This document shows, piece by piece, positions 1 to 9,500 of a stretch of DNA of 29,902 bases. Origin of the DNA: JAVBQJ01 sp031549115 (GTDB taxonomy: Bacteria > Verrucomicrobiota > Lentisphaeria > Victivallales > Victivallaceae); the NCBI GenBank assembly GCA_031549115.1, contig JAVBQJ010000030.1:1-29902 (forward strand), in the 5' to 3' direction. A program made the position numbers and the translations under genes. The notes beneath the pieces were generated by a model that ran no database searches, was not told the origin of the DNA, and saw only the letters and a list, made by a program, of their open reading frames with translations. The first letter of the stretch is position 1, and each line of letters starts with the position of its first letter.

Positions 1-65
1 AAAACGATTTTGCAAAGACAGATTGCTTCGAACCTCATGGACGCATGGGTAAGGGAGAGTTTGCT

Positions 66-119
66 TTGAAAAGGAAAGATTTTACAGAAAATACAAGAAA
101 AGTTGCGAAAGCTACTTGA
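66..119 (+). pseudogene. Possible remnant of an HNH endonuclease N-terminus
   Basis: A short frame starts at TTG (66), has a purine-rich ribosome-binding-like stretch (AGGGAGAG) just upstream, and ends at TGA 117-119. It encodes MKRKDFTENTRKVAKAT. The RKDFTENTR portion resembles the first residues of a family of HNH endonucleases, in which a cysteine-containing HNH region would follow. Here the frame stops after about 17 codons and no HNH motif follows, so it would be a decayed stub. It could equally be the chance tail of a gene entering from the left, because the frame stays open to the window edge. The resemblance is recalled from memory and the match is short, so confidence is low. Confidence 0.22.
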
Positions 120-151
120 CAAAACCTATCATAGAAGGACATGAAACGGCG

Positions 152-1030
152 ATGAACGAATTTTTATATTGCACCAAAATGATCGACCGCTCGGACGATC
201 CGGACGCGGCGCCGGAGCTGTTGAGCGCCTGCGGCTTCGACTATGCCGGCTGGGAGGACCGCGAAGGCGGCGCCAGCCATGTCACCGTCTACGCCACGAC
301 CGGGGAAGCCGGGCGCGCGGCGTTCGAACAGCTGACCGATTTGACGCAGGAATGGCGCGAATACGGCGTCGAATTGACCGATCTGGAATATTTCGAACTG
401 AAAAAAGAGGACTGGAGCGAAGTCTGGAAGAAGTATTTCAACATCATCGAAGTAGCGCCGAATCTGGCGATCAAGCCGAGCTGGCTCGAATTCACGCCGA
501 AGCCGGGCCAGGCGGTGGTGCACATCGATCCGGGGATGAGCTTCGGCACCGGCCAGCACGCGACCACCTTGTATTGCCTGGAAGTGCTGGCGCACCTGGC
601 GGGAACGCCGAATGTCGAGAAAGTGCTCGACGCCGGTTGCGGCTCCGGCATTCTCGCCATCGCCGCGGCGCATCTGGGCTATCGCCCGATCGATGCGTTC
701 GATTTCGATCCGGACGCGGTCCGGGTGGCGGAGGAAAATCTCGAGCTCAACGGCGTCACCGGCAAGATCCGCCTGTGGGTCGACGACGCGACCACTTACG
801 CGGCCCCGGCGGGCGGCTATGATCTTGCCTGCGTCAATATTCTCGGCCACATTCTGAAAGCCAACGCGCCCCGGATCATCGGCTGGGTGCGGCCGGGCGG
901 CTATCTCGCGCTGGCGGGAATTTTGAACGCCGAGTTCGACGATCTCGCCACGGCATTCACCGCGGCGGGCGCGGAGGAGATCGACCGCAAGAGCCTGCGG
1001 GAGTGGACCTCGGGGTTATTCCGGGTATAA
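152..1030 (+). CDS. prmA: Ribosomal protein L11 methyltransferase PrmA
   Basis: A cytoplasmic SAM-dependent enzyme that trimethylates ribosomal protein L11 on lysine side chains and the N-terminus. The protein is 292 aa from ATG 152, the usual length for the family. Visible motifs are the PrmA signature DPGMSFGTGQH (about residues 126-136), SAM motif I LDAGCGSG (159-166), an acidic ribose-contacting stretch DFDPD (about 184-188), and NILG (229-232), which takes the place of the NPPY-type motif in PrmA. The N-terminal 100 residues match the PrmA substrate-recognition region only in general form. I chose ATG 152 over an in-frame TTG at 116 because AGAAGGA lies about 12 bases upstream of the ATG, while the TTG has no clear ribosome-binding site. 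The next gene is 66 bp downstream on the same strand, so co-transcription is possible. Confidence 0.93.
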   Translation: MNEFLYCTKMIDRSDDPDAAPELLSACGFDYAGWEDREGGASHVTVYATTGEAGRAAFEQLTDLTQEWREYGVELTDLEYFELKKEDWSEVWKKYFNIIEVAPNLAIKPSWLEFTPKPGQAVVHIDPGMSFGTGQHATTLYCLEVLAHLAGTPNVEKVLDAGCGSGILAIAAAHLGYRPIDAFDFDPDAVRVAEENLELNGVTGKIRLWVDDATTYAAPAGGYDLACVNILGHILKANAPRIIGWVRPGGYLALAGILNAEFDDLATAFTAAGAEEIDRKSLREWTSGLFRV

Positions 1031-1096
1031 ACTGTAGCGTCACGCAACGCGTGGCAGTGACGAAACCTGAACCTGTCCAATGGAAAGGAGCCGAAA

Positions 1097-1999
1097 ATGC
1101 AACTAAGAGATTACGCAACCGCCGGAAACGGCCACATCTCGCTGGGAATGCCACTGCGCGGAGCCATCTTCGGGATTCCGGCGGCAATTCTGGCACTGAT
1201 CATTCTCGCTTTTCACCAGTGGCATTTGCCGAGTACGCTGCTGTGCGGGAAATTCATCGTCGCCGCCATCATCTGGTACGTCATCGTCTCCGGACTCCGG
1301 GTGGCGGCGCAATGGGAACGCGCCGTGGTGCTGCGCTTCGGCAAGTTCAAACACATCGCCGGACCGGGGATGTTTTACGTGATTCCGTTCGTCGACGCGG
1401 CGATTTTCGTCGACGGGCGGCTGCTGACGCTGAATATCCCGAGCCAGCAGGTCATCACCCGCGACAACGTCCCGGCGGCGGTCGAAGGCGTGCTCTTTTT
1501 CAAGGTGACCGATCCCGAACAGGCGGTCGTCAGTGTCCAGAACTTCCGCTTCGCGGTGGCGCAGTACGCCCAGTCCGCCCTCCGCGACGTGATCGGCAAC
1601 CTGTCGCTGGATGAGCTGCTGTCGGAACGCGAACGCATATCGGCCCAGATCGCCACCATCGTCGACCAGCACATTCAGAGCTGGGGGCTCAAACTCGATT
1701 CGATCCGCTTGCAGGACATCGAAATGCCCGACGATTTGAAGCGCATCATGAGCCGCCAGGCCACGGCCGAACGCGAAAAACGCGCCACCATCACCAAAGC
1801 CGAGGGCGACAAGATCGCCGCCGACAACCTCGCCGGCGCCGCCCAAATCATGGCGAAAACCGAAGGGGCGATGATGTTGCGGACGCTGCAGACCATCGAC
1901 AGTCTCGGCGCCTCCAACTCCAATACGGTCGTGCTGTTCCCGACCGAACTTACGGCCGCCATCCGGCACCTGGCCAAGTCCATCAAACCCGAAGAGTAA
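1097..1999 (+). CDS. SPFH/band-7 family membrane protein (stomatin/slipin-like)
   Basis: A 300-aa protein with two hydrophobic segments near the N-terminus (about residues 20-39 and 53-66), followed by a stomatin-type band-7 domain. The typical family stretches are visible: ERAVVLRFGKF (74-84), GPGMFYVIPFVD (89-100), the region around QVITRDNVPAAVEG, and a charged helical segment (QATAEREKRATITKAEGDK) that forms the coiled-coil part of SPFH proteins. Slipins form oligomeric membrane scaffolds and often pair with an NfeD-type protein. No NfeD partner is adjacent here. The start is well supported by AAGGAG about 7 bases before ATG 1097. It follows prmA on the same strand and faces the - strand kinase gene, with a large palindromic element between them that could end both transcripts. 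The family assignment is secure; the physiological role is not shown. Confidence 0.88.
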   Translation: MQLRDYATAGNGHISLGMPLRGAIFGIPAAILALIILAFHQWHLPSTLLCGKFIVAAIIWYVIVSGLRVAAQWERAVVLRFGKFKHIAGPGMFYVIPFVDAAIFVDGRLLTLNIPSQQVITRDNVPAAVEGVLFFKVTDPEQAVVSVQNFRFAVAQYAQSALRDVIGNLSLDELLSERERISAQIATIVDQHIQSWGLKLDSIRLQDIEMPDDLKRIMSRQATAEREKRATITKAEGDKIAADNLAGAAQIMAKTEGAMMLRTLQTIDSLGASNSNTVVLFPTELTAAIRHLAKSIKPEE

Positions 2000-2006
2000 A
2001 AAAACA

Positions 2007-2084
2007 GTCCGGAACGACAGTTTCAAAAGTATGGTTCCGTCGGCCTGAGGACGCTTGGAACGGACTTTTGAAATTGTCCCGGAC
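2007..2084. repeat. Palindromic repeat, TTTCAAAAGT family, copy A
   Basis: A near-perfect inverted repeat fills the gap between two convergent genes. The left arm reads GTCCGG, a 3-base insertion, then GACAGTTTCAAAAGT and, after three more bases, GTTCC. The right arm is the complement of GTCCGG-GACAATTTCAAAAGT with GTTCC further in. The central loop is about 18 bases. The sixteen bases TTTCAAAAGTATGGTT and the right-hand core GACTTTTGAA recur in a second, longer element at 26718-26882, so this is a repeat family and not only a local hairpin. Its position between converging genes fits a bidirectional transcription stop, although there is no T-run after the stem. Confidence 0.75.
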
Positions 2085-2088
2085 GGCG

Positions 2089-4320
2089 TCAGCGGGCAAA
2101 GGACTCCAGCATTTCTTCCAGCTTCCGGGCGGACAGAGGCTTGAGCAGAACCCGGTCGAAAAGTTTCATCCGCTCATCCTGGGTCATCTCGGTATCGGCC
2201 GTCACCAGAACCAGTCCGCTCCCGGCGAAATCCGGACATTGCCGGATCGCTTCGGCCAATTCCAGGCCGTCCATGCCCGGCATCCACATATCGGTCAGAA
2301 TCAATTCCGGCCGGAAGCTCTTCAGCAGCTCCAGCGCCTCCGGGCCGGAAGCCGCGGTCACGACTTCAACCGGATAATGTTTCAGCATCGCCGTCAGAAC
2401 CCTGACGTTCAGCGGCATATCGTCGACCACCATGATTTTTCGCGGATAATTCCGCCCGGGCGGAAGGGCGGCCGCCGAGTCGACCGCCGCCGGTATTCTC
2501 TTTGAAGCCGCGAAACGCACCTGCGGCAGCGTCAGCGTGAAGCACGACCCAACTCCGTACGTGCTCTCCACTTCGAGCACGCCTCCCATATGTTCGGCCA
2601 GACGCCGGGAAATGGTCAGGCCCAGGCCGGTTCCCGGTACGGTCATCCGTGCCTGCGGCTGCTGGACGAACGAATCGAAAATAGTGGACAGGTACTCTTC
2701 CTGAATACCGCAGCCGCTGTCGACAACCCGAATTTGCAGAGTCCCCTGCTCCGCGTCGGCGGGGGTAAACACAAGCTGAATGGAAATCCGGCCCTGCTCG
2801 GTAAACTTCACCGCATTGCCGACCAGGTTCAGCAGTACCTGGCGCAGCCGCTGCACATTGACGAACAACACGGGAAACTCCGGCGCACACTCCAGCGCCA
2901 GGGCAACCCCCTTTTCGCGGGCTCGCAAGGAGAAAATCGCCACCAATTCCCGGCACAACATCTCCAAATCGCTGGCCTCCGTAATCAAATCCATCTGCCC
3001 GGCTTCCAGTTTCGACAAATCCAGAATATCGTTGATCAACTGCAGCAGCGCATTTCCGGCCAATGTAATCGAGCACAAATATTCCGAGCGATCCAGCTCC
3101 GAGGTCGAACTTTGCTGCAGCAGTTCGGAAAAGGCGATGATCGCATTCAGAGGCGTCCGGATCTCATGGCTCATGGTCGTCAGAAACACACTCTTGGCCC
3201 GCACCGCCGCGGTGGCTTGATCCATCGCTTCCCGCAACCGGGTATTGGCGGAAAGCAATTCGCCATGGCTGCGCTCCAACTCCTCGCGCTGCTTGTGCAA
3301 ATCGGTGATATCCACGGCCGACTCGAGCACATACAACGGCTTGCCTTCCCGGTCGAAAATCGGCTGTACGGTCAACCAGTAGCAACGCCCGTGCCCCGGG
3401 TATTCCATTTCCACCGGTTTGCCCTCCCGGACGGCCTTCGGCATCGGACACCAATCCGGAGGCGCATCGTGCCCGCAAAGTACGTGATAACATTTGTCTC
3501 CGAGCATGTCGGCGCCGGAACACCCCACCGGCCCGCAGGCGCTCGGGTTCATCGCCACGATATTGTAATCCAGGTCAAACAAAACCAACGGAATCGCCGT
3601 GCTCTCAAAAATCTGCCGCTGCAACTCCACACTGTCGGCCACCAGATTCATCTGCCGGCGCTGCTCCCGGGCCAGCAGAAACAAATTGCCGGCGCTCTGC
3701 ATCATCAACCGTTCGCTTTCGGTAAACGTATGGGCGTTGCGGACGAAATCGACGCCGACAAATCCCCACAGTTTTCCCTCCAGCCAGATTCCCTGAATCA
3801 GTACGGAACGGATGTTCTGCGAAGACAGCACCTGCTGCTCTTCGGCCCATTCCTCCGGCATATTCCGCACTTCGGGTATCTCGATCATGCGCCGCGCCTG
3901 CAACTCCACGGTCCAATGGTCATCGGCCGGCATCGGAATCTCCGGCAACAGCGGCATCTGCGCTTCGATGCCGTCGGAACACCATTCATAGGCATAAATG
4001 GTACTGGCGAAATCGTCGATATATTGGAAAATATAACACCGGTCGGCGCGCATGGCCGCGCCGATGCGCTCCAGCATATGCCCGATGGAGGCGTCGAGAT
4101 TGTTTTTCACGATAATATCGCCGGAACAGTCGTTGATGATCTGCTGATAATGGATCACCATCCGCTGCTGTTCGATCAACGCTTCCCGCTCTTCCTCACC
4201 CAACCGGTCAGAGGGCCGGGACAAAGGGACATTTTTCTGCCGCGAACGAATGACAAGATGCCCCACCGAAAAAATTGCGGCAACGAGCCCTCCCAACAAC
4301 AAAAAATGTCCCGAATCCAT
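2089..4320 (-). CDS. Hybrid sensor histidine kinase/response regulator (GAF-PAS-HisKA-HATPase-REC)
   Basis: A 743-aa hybrid two-component kinase. There is one hydrophobic N-terminal segment (about residues 5-24), then a GAF-like sensor region (about 65-220) and a PAS region (about 235-345) containing a cluster of cysteines (C262, C267, C277, C282, C291). The HisKA helix carries the phospho-accepting His385 in SHEIRTP. The ATPase domain has its N-box at N498/N502, DSGCGI at 534-539 and GTGLGL at 563-568. The C-terminal receiver has the acidic pair D633/D634, phospho-acceptor D677 and K727. All residues needed for phosphotransfer are therefore present. The terminal receiver shows that the signal must pass on to another protein, and no HPt or DNA-binding regulator is adjacent. 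The gene starts 30 bp after the GH-A hydrolase stop with a GAGGG site before ATG, so the two are probably one operon. The ligand is unknown; the cysteine-rich PAS could sense redox state or metal, which is inference. Confidence 0.92.
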   Translation of the reverse strand: MDSGHFLLLGGLVAAIFSVGHLVIRSRQKNVPLSRPSDRLGEEEREALIEQQRMVIHYQQIINDCSGDIIVKNNLDASIGHMLERIGAAMRADRCYIFQYIDDFASTIYAYEWCSDGIEAQMPLLPEIPMPADDHWTVELQARRMIEIPEVRNMPEEWAEEQQVLSSQNIRSVLIQGIWLEGKLWGFVGVDFVRNAHTFTESERLMMQSAGNLFLLAREQRRQMNLVADSVELQRQIFESTAIPLVLFDLDYNIVAMNPSACGPVGCSGADMLGDKCYHVLCGHDAPPDWCPMPKAVREGKPVEMEYPGHGRCYWLTVQPIFDREGKPLYVLESAVDITDLHKQREELERSHGELLSANTRLREAMDQATAAVRAKSVFLTTMSHEIRTPLNAIIAFSELLQQSSTSELDRSEYLCSITLAGNALLQLINDILDLSKLEAGQMDLITEASDLEMLCRELVAIFSLRAREKGVALALECAPEFPVLFVNVQRLRQVLLNLVGNAVKFTEQGRISIQLVFTPADAEQGTLQIRVVDSGCGIQEEYLSTIFDSFVQQPQARMTVPGTGLGLTISRRLAEHMGGVLEVESTYGVGSCFTLTLPQVRFAASKRIPAAVDSAAALPPGRNYPRKIMVVDDMPLNVRVLTAMLKHYPVEVVTAASGPEALELLKSFRPELILTDMWMPGMDGLELAEAIRQCPDFAGSGLVLVTADTEMTQDERMKLFDRVLLKPLSARKLEEMLESFAR

Positions 4321-4350
4321 ACTGCCCTCACTTCATTTATCGGCCCGGCC

Positions 4351-6438
4351 TCAGCTTCCGCGGGTCAAACAAATCACCAACGGCAACCGGTAAGAAATCG
4401 CACCGGTGTAACGCAATGTCAGAATACCGGCCGTCAACTCCAGCGACAGCGACGCGTCGGCCTGCCAATTCCCCTTTTCATCCAGACAACGGGCCTGCGG
4501 CAACGCGCCGGGCCAGGACAACTGGAACTTGACGTCGTTCCAGTCATCGAGGCTGAAGTTGAAGCTGCCGATGATTTCCGTATCGGCTCCGGCGCTCTTG
4601 CGCCACGCCAATGGAAACGCGCCGTCGCAGTCGAACAACAATTCAGGCGCCCCTCCCGACAGCCAGCGCACCACTCCGTGCAGCTGTTCGCGCCGGAACG
4701 GGTGGCAGTACGCCACGCCGAAGGCGCTGGCATAGTCCATGCCATGCACCACCACGCGCCCCCCCAGGCTGTTCACGCAGGCCGTCATCGCCGGAGCGAC
4801 CCGGCAGGTGTCCGGATCCACCCAGCTGGACAGCACTTCACACCCCTCCGCCGGCGTCAATATCGAGAATTTCCCGTCCGAACCGAGGTGCGGCAACGTC
4901 GCCGTCAGATACTTGCGCCCGGCTCCGCCGAACTGTGGATGATGGAATTCCTCGGCGCAAAGCACCCAGGGCAGTTCGCGCCGGTGCACCGGCTCCGCCA
5001 CCTCGCGCATACCGATCAGGCTGCCGAAGCCGCGCTCGACCAGGACTTTGGCCGCCGGGGCATCCAGCAATACCGCGCCCGCCAGCAGCTGTCGGAGCTC
5101 CGTGTCGCTGTAGCTGCGCAGGGTCTGCCCGGCAACCGCGGTCACCGCCGCCGCGTCGAACGTGGTCGGAATCCCGTGACTTTCCAGCGCCTGCATCATC
5201 GCATAACCATCCTCGGCCAGATCCTGATAATCGCACCCGGCCGGCATTTGCTTGGACATGCTCGCACCCGGATGATGCAGCAGCCGGACGCCCCGGAACG
5301 GCCCTTCCGGCCGCGTCGCCATGGCGAGCGCATTCAAGTACGGCTTCTTCGCCGCCATCATTTCGCCGAATTCGATCTCCTCCGCCAACGGCGTGCCGAC
5401 ATGATCGAAGAAATTCATCGTCACCCCGTGCGAACCGTAGGCGAACGAAACCGCCATTTCCGCAAAGGTGAAATTGAGGCTCTTGGAATAACGGGTAAAC
5501 GGCACGTTTTCCACTTCGGTCTGCTCGATCGCCCCCTTCGGCATCGCATGCCGGGTCAACTTGATCGAGTCTTGCGAATAATAGAGGCCCCGCATCGAAT
5601 CCTCGTTGTAATTCCCCATCGGCGGGCGGCTGTACAGCGGCCTGCCGTCGGCCAGAGCCTCGCCGAAGCGGACCCAGTCGCGCCCCTCCAGGCAGTGCTG
5701 GCGCGGCCCGCTCGACATCAGCCCCATGCAGGTGTCCGGCGAAGTCCGGTGCACCAGCTTGCCCAGCCAGCCGGCGGTTTCGATCATGATCTCGCGCTGC
5801 ATGGCCAGGTATTCGGCGCGCCACGGGTGCGGCGCTCCCGGCCGCAGCATCGCCTCGACCAGAGTTTTCCGATCGACCTTCTCGCCGACCCGCTGCGAAA
5901 ACAGCTCCATGTGCCGGTCGCAGAAGCAGCCGAAGCGCACCGGCTCATGGTTGAAAGTCCGGATGTCATCCTCGATCCACATGATGTGCGGCTTGGTTTC
6001 CGCGTAAATCGTCCACAACTTCGTCACCCGGTCGCGCCACACCGTGGAAAGCGGACAGGCGCAGTGCCTGGTTTCGGTGCCGTCATGGCCGACGATGGTG
6101 CCGAGCCCCGGCATCTTCTCCCGGTCGTCGCGGCCGCGGTCGCAGTGGCCGACGGTGATCCAGGGGTTGAGCGAATAGACGATGCCGAGCTTATCCAGCG
6201 TCTGCTTCACTTGCATCAGCTGCGGCTGGTAGGCTTCGACCCAGGCGACATCGGGGTGGCCGTGGGAAAATTCTTCGGTATCGATCTTGATGATCACTTC
6301 GTCGATTTTGAATTGCGGCGCCAATTCGGCCAGTTCGGCCAGCAATTCGTCAAAACGCCACGGCGGCAAAGTGCGCCGCAGCGCATACCAGGCGGCTGGA
6401 GTCGTCGGGTCCATAACACAGTTCTCTCTCATTTTCAT
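4351..6438 (-). CDS. Putative cytoplasmic glycoside hydrolase, GH-A clan (GH42-like)
   Basis: A 695-aa protein from the first ATG. It has no signal peptide, so it probably acts in the cytoplasm on imported oligosaccharide. The N-terminal part looks like a TIM barrel: strand-like segments (IDEVIIKIDTEEF, IVYSLNPWITVG) are followed by HIMWIEDDIR, where E156 is a candidate acid/base, and a possible nucleophile lies near E308 in EQTEVENVPF. A middle segment (around residues 450-500, LLAGAVLLDAPAAKVLVERG) resembles the Rossmann-like second domain of GH42 beta-galactosidases. Family and substrate cannot be fixed by eye. ATGs lie at 6438, 6432 and 6414; the last has GAGAGA about 8 bases upstream and may be the true start, giving 687 aa. 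A promoter-like sequence lies at 6460-6488. The hybrid kinase gene follows 30 bp downstream. Alternative: an uncharacterised hydrolase family restricted to PVC bacteria. Confidence 0.7.
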   Translation of the reverse strand: MKMRENCVMDPTTPAAWYALRRTLPPWRFDELLAELAELAPQFKIDEVIIKIDTEEFSHGHPDVAWVEAYQPQLMQVKQTLDKLGIVYSLNPWITVGHCDRGRDDREKMPGLGTIVGHDGTETRHCACPLSTVWRDRVTKLWTIYAETKPHIMWIEDDIRTFNHEPVRFGCFCDRHMELFSQRVGEKVDRKTLVEAMLRPGAPHPWRAEYLAMQREIMIETAGWLGKLVHRTSPDTCMGLMSSGPRQHCLEGRDWVRFGEALADGRPLYSRPPMGNYNEDSMRGLYYSQDSIKLTRHAMPKGAIEQTEVENVPFTRYSKSLNFTFAEMAVSFAYGSHGVTMNFFDHVGTPLAEEIEFGEMMAAKKPYLNALAMATRPEGPFRGVRLLHHPGASMSKQMPAGCDYQDLAEDGYAMMQALESHGIPTTFDAAAVTAVAGQTLRSYSDTELRQLLAGAVLLDAPAAKVLVERGFGSLIGMREVAEPVHRRELPWVLCAEEFHHPQFGGAGRKYLTATLPHLGSDGKFSILTPAEGCEVLSSWVDPDTCRVAPAMTACVNSLGGRVVVHGMDYASAFGVAYCHPFRREQLHGVVRWLSGGAPELLFDCDGAFPLAWRKSAGADTEIIGSFNFSLDDWNDVKFQLSWPGALPQARCLDEKGNWQADASLSLELTAGILTLRYTGAISYRLPLVICLTRGS

Positions 6439-6459
6439 GTTTTCCCATATTTGGAGTTA

Positions 6460-6488
6460 AATATACACCCGAAATCGTCGGATGCCAA
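6460..6488 (-). promoter_or_regulatory. Sigma70-like promoter for the GH-A hydrolase/kinase operon
   Basis: Read on the - strand: TTGGCA, exactly 17 bases, then TATATT, ending about 20 bases before the first ATG at 6438. It lies between the hairpin after the upstream gene and the hydrolase start, as expected for a separate transcription unit. Confidence 0.6.
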
Positions 6489-6509
6489 TCGATATGTTCA
6501 TAAATACGA

Positions 6510-6547
6510 CAACGGACCGGGCCTGTGCAAACAAGCCCGATCCGTTG
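6510..6547 (-). terminator. Strong hairpin after the GH20/sialidase fusion gene
   Basis: A GC-rich inverted repeat lies 25 bases beyond the stop codon at 6572. On the - strand, CAACGGATCGGGC pairs with GCCCGGTCCGTTG with one mismatch across a loop of about 12 bases. No T-run follows on the - strand, so it may act as a transcript-end stabiliser or a weak intrinsic terminator. On the + strand a T6 run lies 8 bases after the stem. Confidence 0.6.
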
Positions 6548-6571
6548 CATCATCGTTTTTTCAACCATCTC

Positions 6572-9500
6572 TTACAGGGACGGAAACCAGCGGATCAGCC
6601 CCAGATCCCGCGGCATCTGGCGCCCGCCGGGACCGAAAACCGCCCGGTGCGCAGTGCCGAACACCGTGAGGATTTCCCCGTCCGGCAACAATACGCTGGA
6701 GGTCGATTGCGTGCTGGCGGCCCACCGGTCGGCGCCGCGCAGTTGCTCGGCGGTGAATTCGGCCAGCCGGTACGGTTCGGCGGAATTCCAGCTTTTGCCG
6801 CCGTCGCGGCTTTCCACCGCTTCGATGCCGTAGCGCGGGAAACCGTCGGCGTTGTCCGGATAGCCCTCACGGACGACATAGGTCATGATCAACCGCCCGT
6901 CGGGCAACTCCACGATGGACGGATGCATCCGCCCGTCCCCCTGCACTTCGACCGGGACACTCCAATTCAGACCGTCGGAGGACAGCGACACCACCAGCGA
7001 GTCGGATTGGTCGCCATCGGCATTATGATTCTGACGCCGTCCGGCGCCGATGAAACCGCCATCCCGCTTCCGGAACAAAAAGACTTCGTTGACGCCGTGC
7101 CACTCCGGCGGTATGATATCGGGCCCGAAGGTTTTCCCGCCATCCTCGCTGATCCGGTAATAGCCGTAAACGGTGAGCTCCCCGTCGGGCCGGCCGCCGG
7201 CGCGGTAATAGACGTAGGCGGTTTCGTAAATCCGCCCATCCGTCACCAACGGCGGATCCCAGGTATAGTAATGGGGGTCTTCTTCCGGGAGACGGATTTC
7301 CGAAAACTTCTGCCAGGTTTTGCCATAATCCGTACTGCGGTAGCGGTAAAGCGTCCCGTCCGTAATGGGGTAAGCCAGCAGGACGCCGTCACCGAGATAG
7401 CAGGTCATCGAGTTGAAGCCAAATGCGGGCATGGTGTCGTCGGAATTCAAATACTCCGGGAGACTCCAGGTCAGGCCCTGGTCGTCGCTGAACATCTTCA
7501 TGGCATAGTGCACGAGGCTTCCCCCCGGATATTCGGCGTTGAACGCCAGCATCAGCCGCCCCGCATCCGGCATGGGGACCAGCAACGGAACCGCCATGAT
7601 TTTCCTCGGCGGCGCTTCCAGCATCAGCCGCCGCGCCGGAATGGCGCGGTCGCCGGCGGCCTTGATTTCAATATCTTCCCAACGCGGCCGCATCTGTTCC
7701 CAGCCGGCGGAATCGAGATTTTTGATCTCGATGTACTTTTTTTCGCCGCGCCGGGGCACCCGCCAGGCGGTGGAGGCGCTCGCCACCAGATCGCCGGGGC
7801 CTTCCGGCCAGTTGGAGCCGATCGTCCCCAGGCAGGGCAGCCCGGCTGCGATCGCCTCTTTCGCCAGTTGGGCGTGTCCGATGATATTCCGTTTGTTGCT
7901 CCACGGCATGGTTACGAAGGGGATGCCGTAACTGCTCCAGAATTTCGCCGCCTCCACGCCATAAGCGTTCGGCCACTCCGCGTCATACCCCCAGATGATC
8001 GCGACCAGATCCTTGGCGCGCGTCTGCAGCAGCGGCGCCGCCTCGCGGGCATAGTCGTTAACAGTGCCGGTGAAAAACAGCACTTTGGCATCGGGATTGC
8101 TCTTCTGCATCGCATCGAGATTGCGGAACATGTCCTTGACGCTGAGCTTCAGGGGCGACTCTCCGGTCTCGGCGATATGACGGGCGACACGACGGTCCGC
8201 CGCCAGCTCTTTTTCGCCGCCGTGGAATTCCATCAGGCACAAACACGGATGCACATAATTCAGCTCATATCTGCGGGTGAAGTCCTCAAAAAACGCGTCG
8301 TTCAACTCCCGTACCTGCGGTTCCACCGGACAATACGCCGGATGCAGCGTCGTCACCGCGTCGTAGGCTACCTCCACGGTCTCGCCATCGCCGATCCCGG
8401 ATTCGGGGGTACGGGCGATGGCAAACTTGCGCGCGGTATCCAGCTTGGTAAAAAGCGACGCCATCTCGCCCGCGATCACCGTATAATCCTTTCCTTCGCG
8501 ATAGGTACGCGTCCCGGCGGCATTCGTTACGACGATGTCGGTGAGACCGGTCCGGATCACATACGGATGCGCCAACTGCGCCGGTTCCGTCCCGGTCAGG
8601 GTGACCGCTTCGCCGGCAAAGGTCTCCCCCACCGCCAGCGACGGATTTTTGCTCTGGACATAAAAGCCGCCCCGTATGGTGCTGAGCAGGGGCACGAATT
8701 CCAGATTGTATTTGCGGCAGGTCGCGGCCAACTCTTCGATTTGCGCGATATACCCCGGCTCTTCCGGGTAGCCGGTGCTCACGATATAGAAGTTCAACTT
8801 CAGCCGGGCGCACTCCTCCGGGCTCGGCGCATAGCTGAATCCGCGCAACGGCAGATTCGGGTAATCGATCATGCTGCACCCCGGCAGCGCGTAATCCAGG
8901 CCGTAACGGTCGATCAGGCCGAGTATGCTCATGACGCCGTAAAAGGCTCCCGCCGCGGCGCCGCAGTCAATATTGACACCGTCCGACTTCACCTGGAGCA
9001 CATAGCCTTCGTTCGCCTCCTCGAATCCCGCATACTTGGGGTCGATGACAATCCGCAGCGCGGCATCCGCCGCGTCGGTGCGGACCAACTTCTTTCCGAG
9101 CGCCCGCAAGTCTTTCTCCAACAGCTCCATGGCGCCGTCCAGCACGATGGCGCCGTCGCCGCCGGTGATCGACACGGTCAGCGTTTCGGGCAACACGAAG
9201 TTGTCCCGCGCCGGCAGCCATTCCACCATCTGCGGTTCGGGTATCAGGCGCGGCGGCGTCAACATCACATTGTCCACCTCCAACACTCCCTCGCCCTCGG
9301 CGCGCAGCGTCAGCTCCACCTCCGGACCGGTGGAAACGCAAATGCCCTTGAGCGTCCGCCATTCTCCCTTTTTCTCGCCGGATTGCAATTGCAAGAGAGT
9401 GTCGCCGGATGCCGGATCGGTGAGCGTGGCCGAAAAGGAACCGGCAAACGCGCGGTCATTGCAATCGACGCTGAAACACAGATTGGCCGCGGTGTCCGGT

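Noticed and set aside
116..151. Upstream TTG start for prmA
   Set aside because: The ATG at 152 has AGAAGGA upstream and gives the normal family length; the TTG has no clear ribosome-binding site.
1039..1061. GTCAC/GTGAC inverted repeat between prmA and the SPFH gene
   Set aside because: The arms are only five bases long with no T-run and no second copy, so it is not convincing as a terminator or operator.
2590..6669. A 1359-codon open frame on the + strand
   Set aside because: It lies opposite the kinase and hydrolase genes, which show complete domain motifs. Its product is rich in Arg, His, Pro and Gln with no recognisable domain, as expected for antisense frames in GC-rich DNA.
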